A stretch of 64,000 nucleotides of DNA, taken from contig NZ_ANNI01000003.1 of assembly GCF_000466745.1 (NCBI RefSeq), positions 186,001 through 250,000 of the forward strand. The letters run 5' to 3'. This document shows, piece after piece, positions 9,009 to 17,687 of the stretch (position 1 is the stretch's first letter; every line of letters starts with the position of its first letter). Both the position numbers and the translations under genes were made by a program. The stretch comes from Campylobacter concisus ATCC 51562. Lineage in GTDB: Bacteria; Campylobacterota; Campylobacteria; Campylobacterales; Campylobacteraceae. The notes under the pieces were generated by a model. The model searched no databases. It was not told the origin of the DNA and saw only the letters and a list, made by a program, of their open reading frames with translations.

Positions 9009-9458
9009 ATGTTAGACGAAATTTTAGATGATGAGAAATTTTCGCTTTTGATGAAAATGCACGTCTATGAGTGCATTGATTTTTTGCTTGAAAAAGGGGT
9101 AAATTTCTCAGTTGTGGCAAATTTGCCGCTAGTTAGCTTTGAGCCTAGCTTGCCAGATGAGATAAGCAAGAGCTTTAGCATGCCAGTCATTATGTTCTCA
9201 CTTGGTGGATATACGCTTGAGAGTACGAAACTAACACAAGATGAGCTTAGCTTTGAGGCTGGCTTTGGTAGTGAAAATTTCGCCTCTGTGGTCTCTTTTC
9301 CACTTGGTGCTATTGTTCAAATTTTGGTTGAAAATAGCCCAATCCTTGTAAATTTTTCTATTCATAAGCCAAAAGAGAAGCAAGCGGACCACACAAAAAA
9401 ATCGGTTTCAGTCTTTTTACAAAATCCTAAAAATAAAGATATATTTAAGAAAAAATAG
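9009..9458 (+). CDS. Small SspB-like protein, possible ClpXP adaptor
   Basis: This gene is usually called hypothetical in Campylobacter. Read by eye, the 149-residue product follows SspB along its length. It has an N-terminal helix with YECIDFLLEKG (compare YEWLLDNQL in SspB), then short strands VVANLP and PVIMFSL. These are followed by LTQDELSFEAGFGS and SFPLGAIVQILVEN, which resemble the SspB segments LGNDYIEFNARFGG and VPMAAVLAIYAREN. The tail after residue 120 is polar, lysine-rich and ends KKDIFKKK-like, where SspB has its ClpX-binding tail. In other bacteria SspB delivers ssrA-tagged proteins to ClpXP, and smpB lies about 4 kb downstream. The function is an inference from this resemblance. 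It is coupled to pepF with one base between. Confidence 0.6.
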   Translation: MLDEILDDEKFSLLMKMHVYECIDFLLEKGVNFSVVANLPLVSFEPSLPDEISKSFSMPVIMFSLGGYTLESTKLTQDELSFEAGFGSENFASVVSFPLGAIVQILVENSPILVNFSIHKPKEKQADHTKKSVSVFLQNPKNKDIFKKK

Positions 9459-9478
9459 TAATTTTAAGCATTTTTGGC

Positions 9479-9484
9479 TAAAAT
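9479..9484 (+). promoter_or_regulatory. Candidate -10 box for the uvrD-family gene
   Basis: TAAAAT in the context TTTTTGGCTAAAATC, about 26 bases before the ATG at 9510. It would place the transcript start downstream of the alternative TTG at 9474, and so supports the later start codon. Confidence 0.4.
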
Positions 9485-9509
9485 CAAAAGAAAATTTAAA
9501 AAGCAAAAA

Positions 9510-11579
9510 ATGGAAAAATTACTATCAAATTTAAACGAATCTCAGCGCGAAGCAGCTACTCATATAGATGGTCCGATGCTCATACTTGCAGGAGCTGGCA
9601 GCGGCAAGACAAAGACCATCACAACTAGGCTTGCCTACCTCATCGGCGAGGTCGGTATAGACGCGGCAAATACACTAACTCTTACTTTTACAAACAAAGC
9701 CGCCAACGAGATGCGTAGTAGAGCCATGACGATGCTAAGCCAAAGTGGCAAAAACTACTCGCCACTGCTTTGTACATTTCACAAATTTGGACTTTTGTTT
9801 TTAAAACTATATATTGAAAAGCTTGGTAGAAAAAATAACTTCGTCATAATAGACACAGACGATAAAAAACGTATCATCAAAAGCTTTGAAAGTCCAGTTG
9901 CCACGGCGATTTTGTCAAGCGAAATTTCAAACTACAAAAACTCACTTTTAAGCGTCGAAGAGGTCTATAAAAATGCAAATTTCTCGTCTTTTGATAAAAG
10001 CAAGGATAATTTTTACAAACAAGCAGCGCAAATTTATGAAAAATATGAAGACTATCTCAAAACAAATAACCTTGTTGATTTTGACGATCTGCTAGGGCTT
10101 ACATATAAAATTTTAGACGAAAACGAAGAGCTAGCAAGAGAAATTTCAAACCGCTACAAATACATAATGGTCGATGAGTATCAAGATACAAACGACCTTC
10201 AGTATAAACTGCTAAAAAAGCTCTGTCTATGCCACGAAAACATCTGCGTCGTAGGCGACGATGACCAGAGTATCTACGGCTGGCGTGGCGCAAAAATAGA
10301 TAATATCTTAAATTTTAAAGATCAGTTTAAAGATGTAAAGATCATTAGACTTGAGAAAAACTACCGCTCGAGCGAGGCGATACTAAAGGCTGCAAACGAG
10401 CTGATAGATCATAACCGCAACCGCCTTGGCAAGAAGCTTGTGGGCACAAAAGGCGAAGGCGAGGCTGTAAATTTGATAGAAAGCTTTGATGAGAGCGTTG
10501 AAGCTGGCAAGATCGCAAAGAACATAAAAGAGCTTTTAAGCAAAGGCGTGCAAGCAAAAGATATTGCGATCTTATACCGCATAAATGCGCTCTCTCGCTC
10601 GCTTGAAGATGGGCTAAATAAAGAGCAAATCGCTTATAAAATGGTGGGTGGCGTTAAATTTTACGAAAGGGCCGAGATCAAAGACATTATTAGCTATCTA
10701 AGGCTGATAAACAATCCAAACGATGATTTTTCAATAAGACGTATCATCAATCGTCCAAAGCGAGGACTAGGCAAAGTTAGTCTTGATAAGCTTGAAAAAA
10801 TAGCATTTGATGGCAAAATTTCCATTTACGAGGCAATCTCAAACATCTCTGATAACGACGAAGCTTTTAGCAAAAAGGTAAAATCAGCTCTTCTTGAGTT
10901 TGCAAACAACCTAAAAGAGCTTCAAGAAAGCAGCTCTGTTTTTGATCTAATAGATAAATTTGAAGCAAAATTTGGCGTAAAAAAATACTATGAGAGCTTG
11001 CCAGATGGCTCTGAAAGAGCGGCAAACATCGATGAGTTTTACGCTGTTTTAAAAGATCAGATAAAGCAAAATCCAAGTTTTGATCTAGAGGAATTTCTAA
11101 ATGAGATCACTCTAACAAGCGAGCAAGACGGTATCAGCGACGAGGCAATCAGCATCATGAGTGTACATGCAAGCAAGGGACTTGAGTTTGAGCACCTTTT
11201 TGTGATCGGCCTTGAAGAGGGATTTTTCCCGCTCATTGGTGACGGCAGCGATATCGAAGAAGAACGCAGGCTTGCATACGTGGCGATCACAAGAGCCAAA
11301 AAAACACTTAGCCTAAGCTTTGCAAATTCACGCTTTTACAAGGGTCAGCGCACAAGGCTAAATAAGAGTAGATTTTTAAGCGAGAGCGGTATCACGCATG
11401 GCTCGCTAGTCATCGAACAGAGTAATGAATTTAAAAAAGGCGACTTGGTTAAGCATAAAATTTTTGGTATCGGCAGGGTGAGCGCGGTTAGTAAGATCAA
11501 AAAAGAGTTTAAACTTACTATAAATTTTGGTGGCAATATAAGAGAGATAATGTCAAGCTTCGTGGAAAAGGCCGTATGA
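9510..11579 (+). CDS. UvrD/PcrA/Rep-family ATP-dependent DNA helicase
   Basis: This is a superfamily 1A 3'-5' DNA helicase acting in repair and replication restart. Motifs in order: Q motif LNESQREAA, Walker A GAGSGKTKTITTRLAYL, Walker B VDEYQDTN, motif III DDDQSIYGWRGA, motif IV LEKNYRSSEAI, motif V MSVHASKGLEFEHLFVIG and motif VI RRLAYVAITRAKK. The C-terminus FKKGDLVKHKIFGIGRV is the Tudor-like extension of UvrD/PcrA that contacts RNA polymerase. I start it at ATG 9510 (MEKLLSNLNESQREA). The TTG at 9474 would only add a lysine-rich dozen residues and lies upstream of a probable -10 box. Whether it is best called UvrD, PcrA or Rep cannot be settled here. Confidence 0.92.
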   Translation: MEKLLSNLNESQREAATHIDGPMLILAGAGSGKTKTITTRLAYLIGEVGIDAANTLTLTFTNKAANEMRSRAMTMLSQSGKNYSPLLCTFHKFGLLFLKLYIEKLGRKNNFVIIDTDDKKRIIKSFESPVATAILSSEISNYKNSLLSVEEVYKNANFSSFDKSKDNFYKQAAQIYEKYEDYLKTNNLVDFDDLLGLTYKILDENEELAREISNRYKYIMVDEYQDTNDLQYKLLKKLCLCHENICVVGDDDQSIYGWRGAKIDNILNFKDQFKDVKIIRLEKNYRSSEAILKAANELIDHNRNRLGKKLVGTKGEGEAVNLIESFDESVEAGKIAKNIKELLSKGVQAKDIAILYRINALSRSLEDGLNKEQIAYKMVGGVKFYERAEIKDIISYLRLINNPNDDFSIRRIINRPKRGLGKVSLDKLEKIAFDGKISIYEAISNISDNDEAFSKKVKSALLEFANNLKELQESSSVFDLIDKFEAKFGVKKYYESLPDGSERAANIDEFYAVLKDQIKQNPSFDLEEFLNEITLTSEQDGISDEAISIMSVHASKGLEFEHLFVIGLEEGFFPLIGDGSDIEEERRLAYVAITRAKKTLSLSFANSRFYKGQRTRLNKSRFLSESGITHGSLVIEQSNEFKKGDLVKHKIFGIGRVSAVSKIKKEFKLTINFGGNIREIMSSFVEKAV

Positions 11580-12397
11580 ACGCCATTTTCGTGGCAAACA
11601 AGCCTGCTGGTATGAGCTCAAACCACTTTTTAGGGCGACTAAAGAGAAAATACGGCGTTAAAAAGGCTGGATTTTCAGGCACACTTGATCCATTCGCTAG
11701 CGGCTGCTTAATAGTCGCTTTTGGTTCATATACGAAATTTTTTAGATTTTTAGATAAAAGTCCAAAAGTCTATGAAGCTACGATCTGGCTAGGGGCTAGC
11801 AGTCCTAGCATGGATAATGAAAATATCACTGAAATTTCAAATGTAAAAGAGCTAAATTTAGAAAAACTTGAAATCATAAGAGGTGAGCTAACTGGTAAGA
11901 TAAGCTACATCCCGCCAAAATTTAGCGCCAAGCACGTAAATGGCACAAGAGCCTATAAGCTAGCTAGAAATGGCGAAGAATTTGAGCTAAAGACAGAAAC
12001 GATGGAAATTTTTGATAGTCAAATTTTAAACTATTCGCACCCATTTTTAACTATCCGTCTAAGCGTAAGCGAAGGAAGTTATATCCGTTCGTATGCAGAA
12101 ATTTTTGGAAAAAAGTTTGGTTATAATGTAACTTTAAGCTCATTAAAAAGGATAAGTGAAGGCAAATTTTGCTACGAAAATGAAAAATTTTTGAATATTT
12201 GCGATTTTTTAAACATTCAGAAGAATACATACTTTGGGGAAATAAATGATATTCTTGATGGTAAGAAATTAAAAATTAACGATTTTGAAACACAAAAGCA
12301 AGGAATTTATTTGCTAAATTATGATAAATTTATGAGCGTAATCCAAATCACGGATGATACTATAAATTACACTCTAAATAAGGTTGAAAAATGTTAA
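11576..12397 (+). CDS. truB: tRNA pseudouridine(55) synthase TruB
   Basis: TruB makes pseudouridine 55 in the T-loop of tRNAs. The 273-residue protein begins MNAIFVANKPAGMSSNHFL and has the catalytic Asp in GTLDPFASGCLI (usual form GALDPLATG), then YIPPKFSAKHVNGTRAYKLAR and the EGSYIRSYAEIFG segment. Its ATG overlaps the helicase stop (ATGA) and its own end overlaps csrA by seven bases, so helicase-truB-csrA-ispE are translationally coupled. The C-terminal 60 residues lack the PUA features of E. coli TruB and match the shorter form. Confidence 0.95.
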   Translation: MNAIFVANKPAGMSSNHFLGRLKRKYGVKKAGFSGTLDPFASGCLIVAFGSYTKFFRFLDKSPKVYEATIWLGASSPSMDNENITEISNVKELNLEKLEIIRGELTGKISYIPPKFSAKHVNGTRAYKLARNGEEFELKTETMEIFDSQILNYSHPFLTIRLSVSEGSYIRSYAEIFGKKFGYNVTLSSLKRISEGKFCYENEKFLNICDFLNIQKNTYFGEINDILDGKKLKINDFETQKQGIYLLNYDKFMSVIQITDDTINYTLNKVEKC

Positions 12398-12621
12398 TCC
12401 TAGCAAGAAAAGAAAATGAAGAAATTTTAATAGGAAATGACATAAAAGTTGTCATAGTAAATATTTCAAAAAATACCGTTAAACTCGGTATCGAAGCGCC
12501 ACGAAATACAATGATACTAAGAAGCGAACTAGCAAATGATATCAAAAACGAAAATATCCATGCCACAAAAACTGCAAGTGAAGCCGATATTCATGAGCTA
12601 GCTAAAAAAATTGAGAAATGA
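12391..12621 (+). CDS. csrA: Carbon storage regulator CsrA
   Basis: CsrA is an RNA-binding translational repressor that binds GGA motifs as a dimer. The 76-residue protein has the canonical start MLILARKENEEILIGNDIKV, the KLGIEAP core and the IxxxRxEL helix (TMILRSELAND). In Campylobacter the family is known to repress flaA translation and to be antagonised by FliW, which is not encoded in this window. Overlaps with truB and ispE put it in the truB-csrA-ispE cluster. The C-terminal extension of about 15 residues beyond the E. coli length is common in flagellated non-enteric bacteria. Confidence 0.96.
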   Translation: MLILARKENEEILIGNDIKVVIVNISKNTVKLGIEAPRNTMILRSELANDIKNENIHATKTASEADIHELAKKIEK

Positions 12622-13361
12622 AAAGCTTTGCAAAGATCAATGTCTTTTTGAAGGTAGTTGGCACCAGAGGCAACTACCACGAAATTTTATCGCGCTTTAT
12701 CCTCTGTGAGCAGCTTTTTGACGAAATTTATTTTAAAAAGTCAGATTCATTTGCCATAGAATGCAACAACCACGATATAAAAGACAATATCATTCAAAAA
12801 GCAATAGATGAGCTAAAAAGAGCTGGCTTTTCAAACGAGTTAGATAAGTTTTTTAGCTCCCATAAAATCATCATCAACAAAAATATCCCAATTGGTGCGG
12901 GCCTTGGTGGAGGCAGTTCAAATGCCGCCACCTTTTTACTAATGGTAAATGATGAGCTAAATTTAAATATAAAACGCGAAAATTTGATGCAAATAGCGTC
13001 TAAAATCGGCGCAGATGTAGCTTTTTTCGTAAGTGGCTACAAGGCAGCAAATGTAAGAGGTATAGGTGAGATCATAGAAGAATTTGACGATGAGGTGCCG
13101 GGTTTAAATATCTTCACGCCAAATGTTTTTTGCTCCACGCCGGCGGTTTATCAAGAATTTAGAAGCAATTTCTTACAATACATAGACGTTAATACTGCAA
13201 AAAAGATGCGAAATTTAAAGAGCAAAGAGCTACTTGAAATTTATAAAAACGGGGAGTTAAACGATCTTTTTGCCCCATGTTTCAATCTCTATCCACAGAT
13301 GAATGAGTTTAAAGATAAATTTCTAAGTGGTAGCGGCAGTAGCGTATTTAGCGTAAAATAA
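12618..13361 (+). CDS. ispE: 4-diphosphocytidyl-2-C-methyl-D-erythritol kinase IspE
   Basis: IspE is a GHMP-family kinase catalysing the ATP-dependent step of the non-mevalonate isoprenoid pathway. The start [13 protein letters not shown] matches the family. The ATP-binding glycine loop is [16 protein letters not shown], and the C-terminus has [11 protein letters not shown] (motif 3). At 247 residues it is slightly shorter than the E. coli enzyme, as in other Campylobacterota. ATG overlaps the csrA stop (ATGA). Confidence 0.95.
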   Translation: MKSFAKINVFLKVVGTRGNYHEILSRFILCEQLFDEIYFKKSDSFAIECNNHDIKDNIIQKAIDELKRAGFSNELDKFFSSHKIIINKNIPIGAGLGGGSSNAATFLLMVNDELNLNIKRENLMQIASKIGADVAFFVSGYKAANVRGIGEIIEEFDDEVPGLNIFTPNVFCSTPAVYQEFRSNFLQYIDVNTAKKMRNLKSKELLEIYKNGELNDLFAPCFNLYPQMNEFKDKFLSGSGSSVFSVK

Positions 13362-13372
13362 AAGGTAAAATT

Positions 13373-13828
13373 TTGATAAAAGATCTAGCAAAAAACAAAA
13401 AAGCTTTGCATGACTTTAGCATACTTGAAACCTTCGAGGCTGGCATTGTTTTAAAAGGTAGCGAGGTCAAGGCTCTAAGGGCTGGCAGAGCAAATTTAAA
13501 AGATAGCTTTGTGCGCGTCATAAAGGGTGAGCTTTTCTTACTAAACGCCCATATCAGCTATCTTGAGACTACACACAGCGCATTTCGTCCAAATGAGCGA
13601 GCAGCCAGAAAACTTTTGATGCACAGAAAGCAGATCGATAAAATTTTCGGTCAAGTCTCACAAGATGGGCTGACACTAGTTGTCCTAGCACTTTACCTAA
13701 GCGAAAAAAACATCGTAAAAGCAAGACTAGCCCTTGCAAAAGGTAAAAATTTACACGATAAACGTGAGACTCTAAAAAGACGCGAGGCAGACAAAGAGGC
13801 AAGAGCTGCCATAAAAAGATATGTTTAA
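13373..13828 (+). CDS. smpB: SsrA-binding protein SmpB
   Basis: SmpB binds tmRNA and brings it to stalled ribosomes for trans-translation. The 151-residue protein has the N-terminal [15 protein letters not shown], the OB-fold signature [22 protein letters not shown] and the C-terminal [21 protein letters not shown] tail that enters the mRNA channel. The start is TTG at 13373, behind an AAAAGGTAAA ribosome site; there is no in-frame ATG nearby. It is the last gene of the helicase-truB-csrA-ispE-smpB run. Confidence 0.96.
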   Translation: MIKDLAKNKKALHDFSILETFEAGIVLKGSEVKALRAGRANLKDSFVRVIKGELFLLNAHISYLETTHSAFRPNERAARKLLMHRKQIDKIFGQVSQDGLTLVVLALYLSEKNIVKARLALAKGKNLHDKRETLKRREADKEARAAIKRYV

Positions 13829-13837
13829 GGGATTAAG

Positions 13838-14434
13838 ATGAAGAAATTAATTGTTTTAATAATCGCTTTATTTACTTTTTTTGGTTGCGGTGAGGACGAG
13901 AGCAGCAGTACAAATTTTAAAGAATTTAGCCCAAATGAAGAGGTTAAGCTTATAGACGTAAGCGGCAAGGAGCTTACTTTAGTTAGAAAAGATCACGGCT
14001 TTGCTATCAAAAATGATGAAAATAAGGTTTTAATGATCGACATTTTTGGCACATTTTGCCCGCCTTGCCAAAAAGAGGCAGCTGAACTTACAAAATATCA
14101 GCTTGAAAACAAAGATAAATTTACACTAATTGGACTAACTCACTTTGAAAATGTCACAAATGAGTATGTTTTGCATGAATTTATGCAAAAATTTAATGCC
14201 TACTATTTCATAACAAACGATCAAAAGATAAATGACAGACTTGCCGAACAGATCGTAAGAGACATCGAATATAAACACGAGATCGCACTACCTTTTAAAG
14301 TAGTGATAAAAAATGGCGAATATCAAATTTTAACAGACGTAGATAGCGGACAATACGGGGTAAAATACTATCTTGGCGGCATAAAAGTCACAAAAATGAA
14401 AGAAGATCTGGCAAAAATTTATGAGACAAAATAA
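13838..14434 (+). CDS. Thioredoxin-like lipoprotein (TlpA/ResA type)
   Basis: This is a predicted periplasm-facing lipoprotein: a short hydrophobic signal ends in LFTFFGC, an acceptable lipobox with Cys at about residue 17, followed by an acidic-serine linker. The body is a thioredoxin fold with the redox pair in MIDIFGTFCPPCQKEAAEL (CPPC) and a later cis-proline candidate IALPFKVVI. Family members act in cytochrome c maturation or periplasmic disulfide reduction; which of these applies here is not evident. It begins nine bases after smpB and ends before the sigma-54 promoter of flgB. Confidence 0.85.
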   Translation: MKKLIVLIIALFTFFGCGEDESSSTNFKEFSPNEEVKLIDVSGKELTLVRKDHGFAIKNDENKVLMIDIFGTFCPPCQKEAAELTKYQLENKDKFTLIGLTHFENVTNEYVLHEFMQKFNAYYFITNDQKINDRLAEQIVRDIEYKHEIALPFKVVIKNGEYQILTDVDSGQYGVKYYLGGIKVTKMKEDLAKIYETK

Positions 14435-14446
14435 ATTTGCCCTATA

Positions 14447-14464
14447 TTTGGAACATCGTTTGCT
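14447..14464 (+). promoter_or_regulatory. Sigma-54 (RpoN) promoter of flgB-flgC-fliE
   Basis: TTGGAAC-atcgt-TTGCT places GG at 14450-14451 and GC at 14462-14463, exactly ten bases between, which is the invariant -24/-12 spacing of sigma-54 promoters. The predicted transcript start is near 14475, about 22 bases before the flgB ATG. It agrees with the known RpoN/FlgSR control of rod genes in Campylobacter. Confidence 0.8.
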
Positions 14465-14496
14465 TATAAAAATGTGAAATTTCATAAGGATTTTAA

Positions 14497-14931
14497 ATGT
14501 TTGTTTTAGATAAATCAAAATCTAGCCCACTTGTTGAATCAGCCCTTGCAGGTAGAGAGTTACGTCAAAAACTAATCTCTGGCAATCTTGCAAACGTTGA
14601 TACACCATTTTATAAAGCTAGGGATATAAGATTTGAAGATGTCTTAAAAGAAAAAGCAAATGAAATTTATAACACTTCAAGCCAAAAAAAGCTACATCTT
14701 GCTAAGACAAACGAAGCGCATATGGCTGCGGTTGATTTTCCAAAAAGCGACACAGCTCAAATTTTCTTGCGTGACGGTCACATGGCTAGAAACGACGCAA
14801 ACACAGTCGATCTTGATGTTGAGACAACAGAAATGGGTAAAAACACAGTTATGATAAACGCCCTTGATAACGCCTACAAGGCTCAAAGCAATATCTTTAA
14901 AAGCGTAATAGACGCAAGTGCTAAGAACTAG
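14497..14931 (+). CDS. flgB: Flagellar basal-body rod protein FlgB
   Basis: FlgB is a proximal rod component of the flagellar basal body, exported through the flagellar type III apparatus. The N-terminal rod signature GNLANVDTPFYKARDIRFED is clear, and the C-terminal MGKNTVMINALDNAYKAQSNIFKSVID is the helical rod-family ending. The 144-residue length is normal. It is the first gene of flgB-flgC-fliE, with an AAGGA ribosome site and a sigma-54 promoter directly upstream. Confidence 0.96.
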   Translation: MFVLDKSKSSPLVESALAGRELRQKLISGNLANVDTPFYKARDIRFEDVLKEKANEIYNTSSQKKLHLAKTNEAHMAAVDFPKSDTAQIFLRDGHMARNDANTVDLDVETTEMGKNTVMINALDNAYKAQSNIFKSVIDASAKN

Positions 14932-14939
14932 GAGAGACG

Positions 14940-15440
14940 ATGTCATACTTAAATGATTTTGATATTAGCGGATACGGACTAAGCGCGCAACGCTTCAGGA
15001 TGAACGTCATCAGCTCAAACATAGCAAACGCTCAAACCACAAGAACTACTGAAGGTGGTCCATATAGAAGGCAAGAGGTCATCTTTAAAGAGATGAACTT
15101 TGATAAAATTTTAAACGATCAGCTTAAAAACTCACAAAGTCTACTCGAGTATGAAAATCCACTCGACGACCCAAGCTCGCCTAAGAACGCTCACCCTGCC
15201 CTAACTAGCGTGATCGTGGATAAAGTGGTGCGTGACGATAAGGACTTTCAGCTAAAATATGACCCGAGCCATCCAGACGCAAATGCAAATGGCTACGTCG
15301 CATTTCCAAATATAAATCCGGTTATTGAGATGTCTGACCTACTTGAAGCAACAAGAGCATATCAAGCAAACGTGGCAGCCTTTCAAAACGCAAAAACAAT
15401 AGCACAAAGTGCGATATCACTTATTTCAGGACAAGCATAA
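14940..15440 (+). CDS. flgC: Flagellar basal-body rod protein FlgC
   Basis: This is the second proximal rod protein. It shows the rod-family N-terminus MNVISSNIANAQTTRTTEGG followed by PYRRQEVIF, and the C-terminal DLLEATRAYQANVAAF segment shared by rod and hook proteins. It is 166 residues long, a little longer than the enteric protein because of an insert in the middle (DDPSSPKNAHPAL). The stop overlaps the start of fliE by one base (TAATG). Confidence 0.96.
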   Translation: MSYLNDFDISGYGLSAQRFRMNVISSNIANAQTTRTTEGGPYRRQEVIFKEMNFDKILNDQLKNSQSLLEYENPLDDPSSPKNAHPALTSVIVDKVVRDDKDFQLKYDPSHPDANANGYVAFPNINPVIEMSDLLEATRAYQANVAAFQNAKTIAQSAISLISGQA

Positions 15441-15733
15441 TGATAAATAGTATAAATTTAGACAAAATAAATAAAAATGAAAATTCAAATAAAATAGCGA
15501 AAGCAGGCGAAGAAGGCGGCTTTGAAAATGCTCTAAACGACTCTTTAAAAGAGCTAAATAAAGTCCAAATCAATGCAGATAAAGCCATAGCTGACCTTGC
15601 AACTGGCGAGGTAAAAGATCTTCACCAAGCTGCTATTGCGATAGGCAAAGCAGAGACCAGCATGAAGCTTATGCTAGAAATTCGCAACAAAGCACTAAGT
15701 GCTTATAAAGAAATTTCTAGAACACAAATTTAA
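15440..15733 (+). CDS. fliE: Flagellar hook-basal body complex protein FliE
   Basis: FliE joins the MS ring to the rod and gates rod export. The 97-residue protein has the family C-terminal half AIGKAETSMKLMLEIRNKAL and ends AYKEISRTQI. Its N-terminus is Asn/Lys-rich and polar. It is translationally coupled to flgC and followed eight bases later by the transpeptidase gene. Confidence 0.94.
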   Translation: MINSINLDKINKNENSNKIAKAGEEGGFENALNDSLKELNKVQINADKAIADLATGEVKDLHQAAIAIGKAETSMKLMLEIRNKALSAYKEISRTQI

Positions 15734-15740
15734 GTCATTA

Positions 15741-17573
15741 ATGAATTCCAGAAAATCAAAAATAACCATACTTTTTTTATTAATTACTTTTGGAATTTCA
15801 ATATTTGTACTTGTCATATTTTATAGAGCAAGTATCGAGCGAAAGCTTCCTAGGCTTCAAACAAGCGATATAAATACGGCAATTCGTGGCAATATAATCA
15901 CAAAAGATGGCTTTAGCATCTCTTCAAGCCAAAAACTCTACAAAGTGATGCTTGATACTAGGAACATCGATCCTAATAAAAAAGAGATGTTTATCAAACT
16001 ATATTCGCTTTACAGCGGCGACGATCCAAATAAAGTAAGAAAGATTATAAATGGCACAAAAGGTATCGTTACGCTCTCATATAGTATTGATGCAAAGGGC
16101 GCTACCTACCTTCAAGAGCTCTCAAGAAAGCTAAATCGCAAGAGTATTTTGGTTTCATACCTTGATCCAAAAACAGGCCTTGCTTCATTTCAGGGCATGA
16201 GAGTAATGGAGAGTGGCCAAAATCGTAAATTTATGTCAAAAGATGCCCTCACACCAGCTATTGGCTACGTGAGCAAAACTGAAAGTGACACGCTTACAAA
16301 AAGCAAAGGTGTAAAAGGTCTTGAGAGATATTATGAAGATTATTTAGCTCCTATACAAAATGCAAAAATTTTAGGGCCTCGCGATATTGGAAATAATATT
16401 ATTTTAACAAGTGACTCAAATTTAGCAACAAGAGTAGATGGCTACAATGCGGTGCTTTCTATACCATTAAAATTTCAAACTAAACTAGAGCAAATTTTAG
16501 ATGAAAAGCGTGAATTTTTAGATGCAAAAGAGTTAGTTATATGCATAATGAATAGCAAAAATGGAGAAATTTTAGCCCTAGCTTCTAGCTCAAGATATGA
16601 TCCTTCAAACATAAGAAAGCAAGATTATAGCGCTCTAAATTCGACCGTTAGCGAATATGCTTATGAAGTCGGCTCAGTTTTTAAACCATTTATATTTTCC
16701 ATCTTACTTCAAGAGAAGAAAGTAAACCCGTTCGAGCTTGTAAATACCTATAATGGCCGATATCAACTTGGCAAAAGGATAATCAAAGATACCCATCCAG
16801 AGCCTTTTATGAGTGCTGAAGATATAATCGTGCACAGTTCAAACATTGGCATGATTCAGCTTGTTGAGCGACTAAATGGGCCACAAATTTATCAAGGACT
16901 TTTAAATTTTGGCTTTTCAAGAAAAACAGGCATAGATCTACCTTACGAGCAAGTAGGTATGATGCCAACAGTTACAAAGCTAAACTCATCAACATACAAG
17001 GCAACTGTGAGCTACGGATACGGCTTGCAAGCTACATTTATGCAGCTTTTAAAAGCCTATAATACATTTAACAATAAAGGCATTGAAGTTACTCCTCACA
17101 TGGTTGCCTACTTAGAGAGAAATGGAAAAAGATACGATTTGCCAAAGTCCGAGCCAGCTCAAGTTATATCACAAGAAACCGCAAAGATAATGAAGAGAAT
17201 TTTAATAAAAACGGTTGAAAAAGGTACTGGACTAAAAGCCTTTACGCCAGGGCTTGAGATAGGTGGCAAGACTGGAACTGCACACATTGCCTCAGGTAGT
17301 GGTGGATACAGCAATACCTACAATGGCTCATTTTTTGGCTTTGTAAATGACACAAGAGGTAATAGCTACACAATAGGCGTTTTAGCAAGGGATCCTAAAA
17401 GACCTTACTACTACTTCGGCGCTCAAAGTGCCTTGCCTATGTTTAAAAAGGCAGTTGATTTGATGGTTGAGGATGGATATTTATTTCCTGATGCAAATGT
17501 AATAGCTGAGTTTGAAGCCAAAAAAGATAAGCTTAAAAACGATAAGACAAAACAAAAGCCTGCTTTGGACTAA
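15741..17573 (+). CDS. ftsI: Division-type penicillin-binding protein (FtsI/PBP2-3 class B transpeptidase)
   Basis: This is a class B penicillin-binding protein that cross-links peptidoglycan, most likely at the septum. There is one N-terminal helix (ITILFLLITFGISIFVLVIFY), a pedestal dimerisation domain, and a transpeptidase domain with the active-site serine in GSVFKPFIF (SxxK, about residue 312), SSN in VHSSNIGMIQ and KTGTAH (about residue 509). I start at ATG 15741; an earlier in-frame codon at 15699 would lie inside fliE. The lysine-rich tail is polar. The gene sits directly behind fliE, the same arrangement I recall for pbpB in C. jejuni, so it probably shares the sigma-54 transcript as well as internal promoters. 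Confidence 0.9.
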   Translation: MNSRKSKITILFLLITFGISIFVLVIFYRASIERKLPRLQTSDINTAIRGNIITKDGFSISSSQKLYKVMLDTRNIDPNKKEMFIKLYSLYSGDDPNKVRKIINGTKGIVTLSYSIDAKGATYLQELSRKLNRKSILVSYLDPKTGLASFQGMRVMESGQNRKFMSKDALTPAIGYVSKTESDTLTKSKGVKGLERYYEDYLAPIQNAKILGPRDIGNNIILTSDSNLATRVDGYNAVLSIPLKFQTKLEQILDEKREFLDAKELVICIMNSKNGEILALASSSRYDPSNIRKQDYSALNSTVSEYAYEVGSVFKPFIFSILLQEKKVNPFELVNTYNGRYQLGKRIIKDTHPEPFMSAEDIIVHSSNIGMIQLVERLNGPQIYQGLLNFGFSRKTGIDLPYEQVGMMPTVTKLNSSTYKATVSYGYGLQATFMQLLKAYNTFNNKGIEVTPHMVAYLERNGKRYDLPKSEPAQVISQETAKIMKRILIKTVEKGTGLKAFTPGLEIGGKTGTAHIASGSGGYSNTYNGSFFGFVNDTRGNSYTIGVLARDPKRPYYYFGAQSALPMFKKAVDLMVEDGYLFPDANVIAEFEAKKDKLKNDKTKQKPALD

Positions 17574-17687
17574 AATTTTAAAAACAAAAAAAGACCTAAA
17601 AACTAAGCAAAAACTAAATGTAAAAATTTATCTTGCTTTTTGGCGTTTTCTCTAATTGCAAAAACCTTTAATGCTCTTAAAATACTT

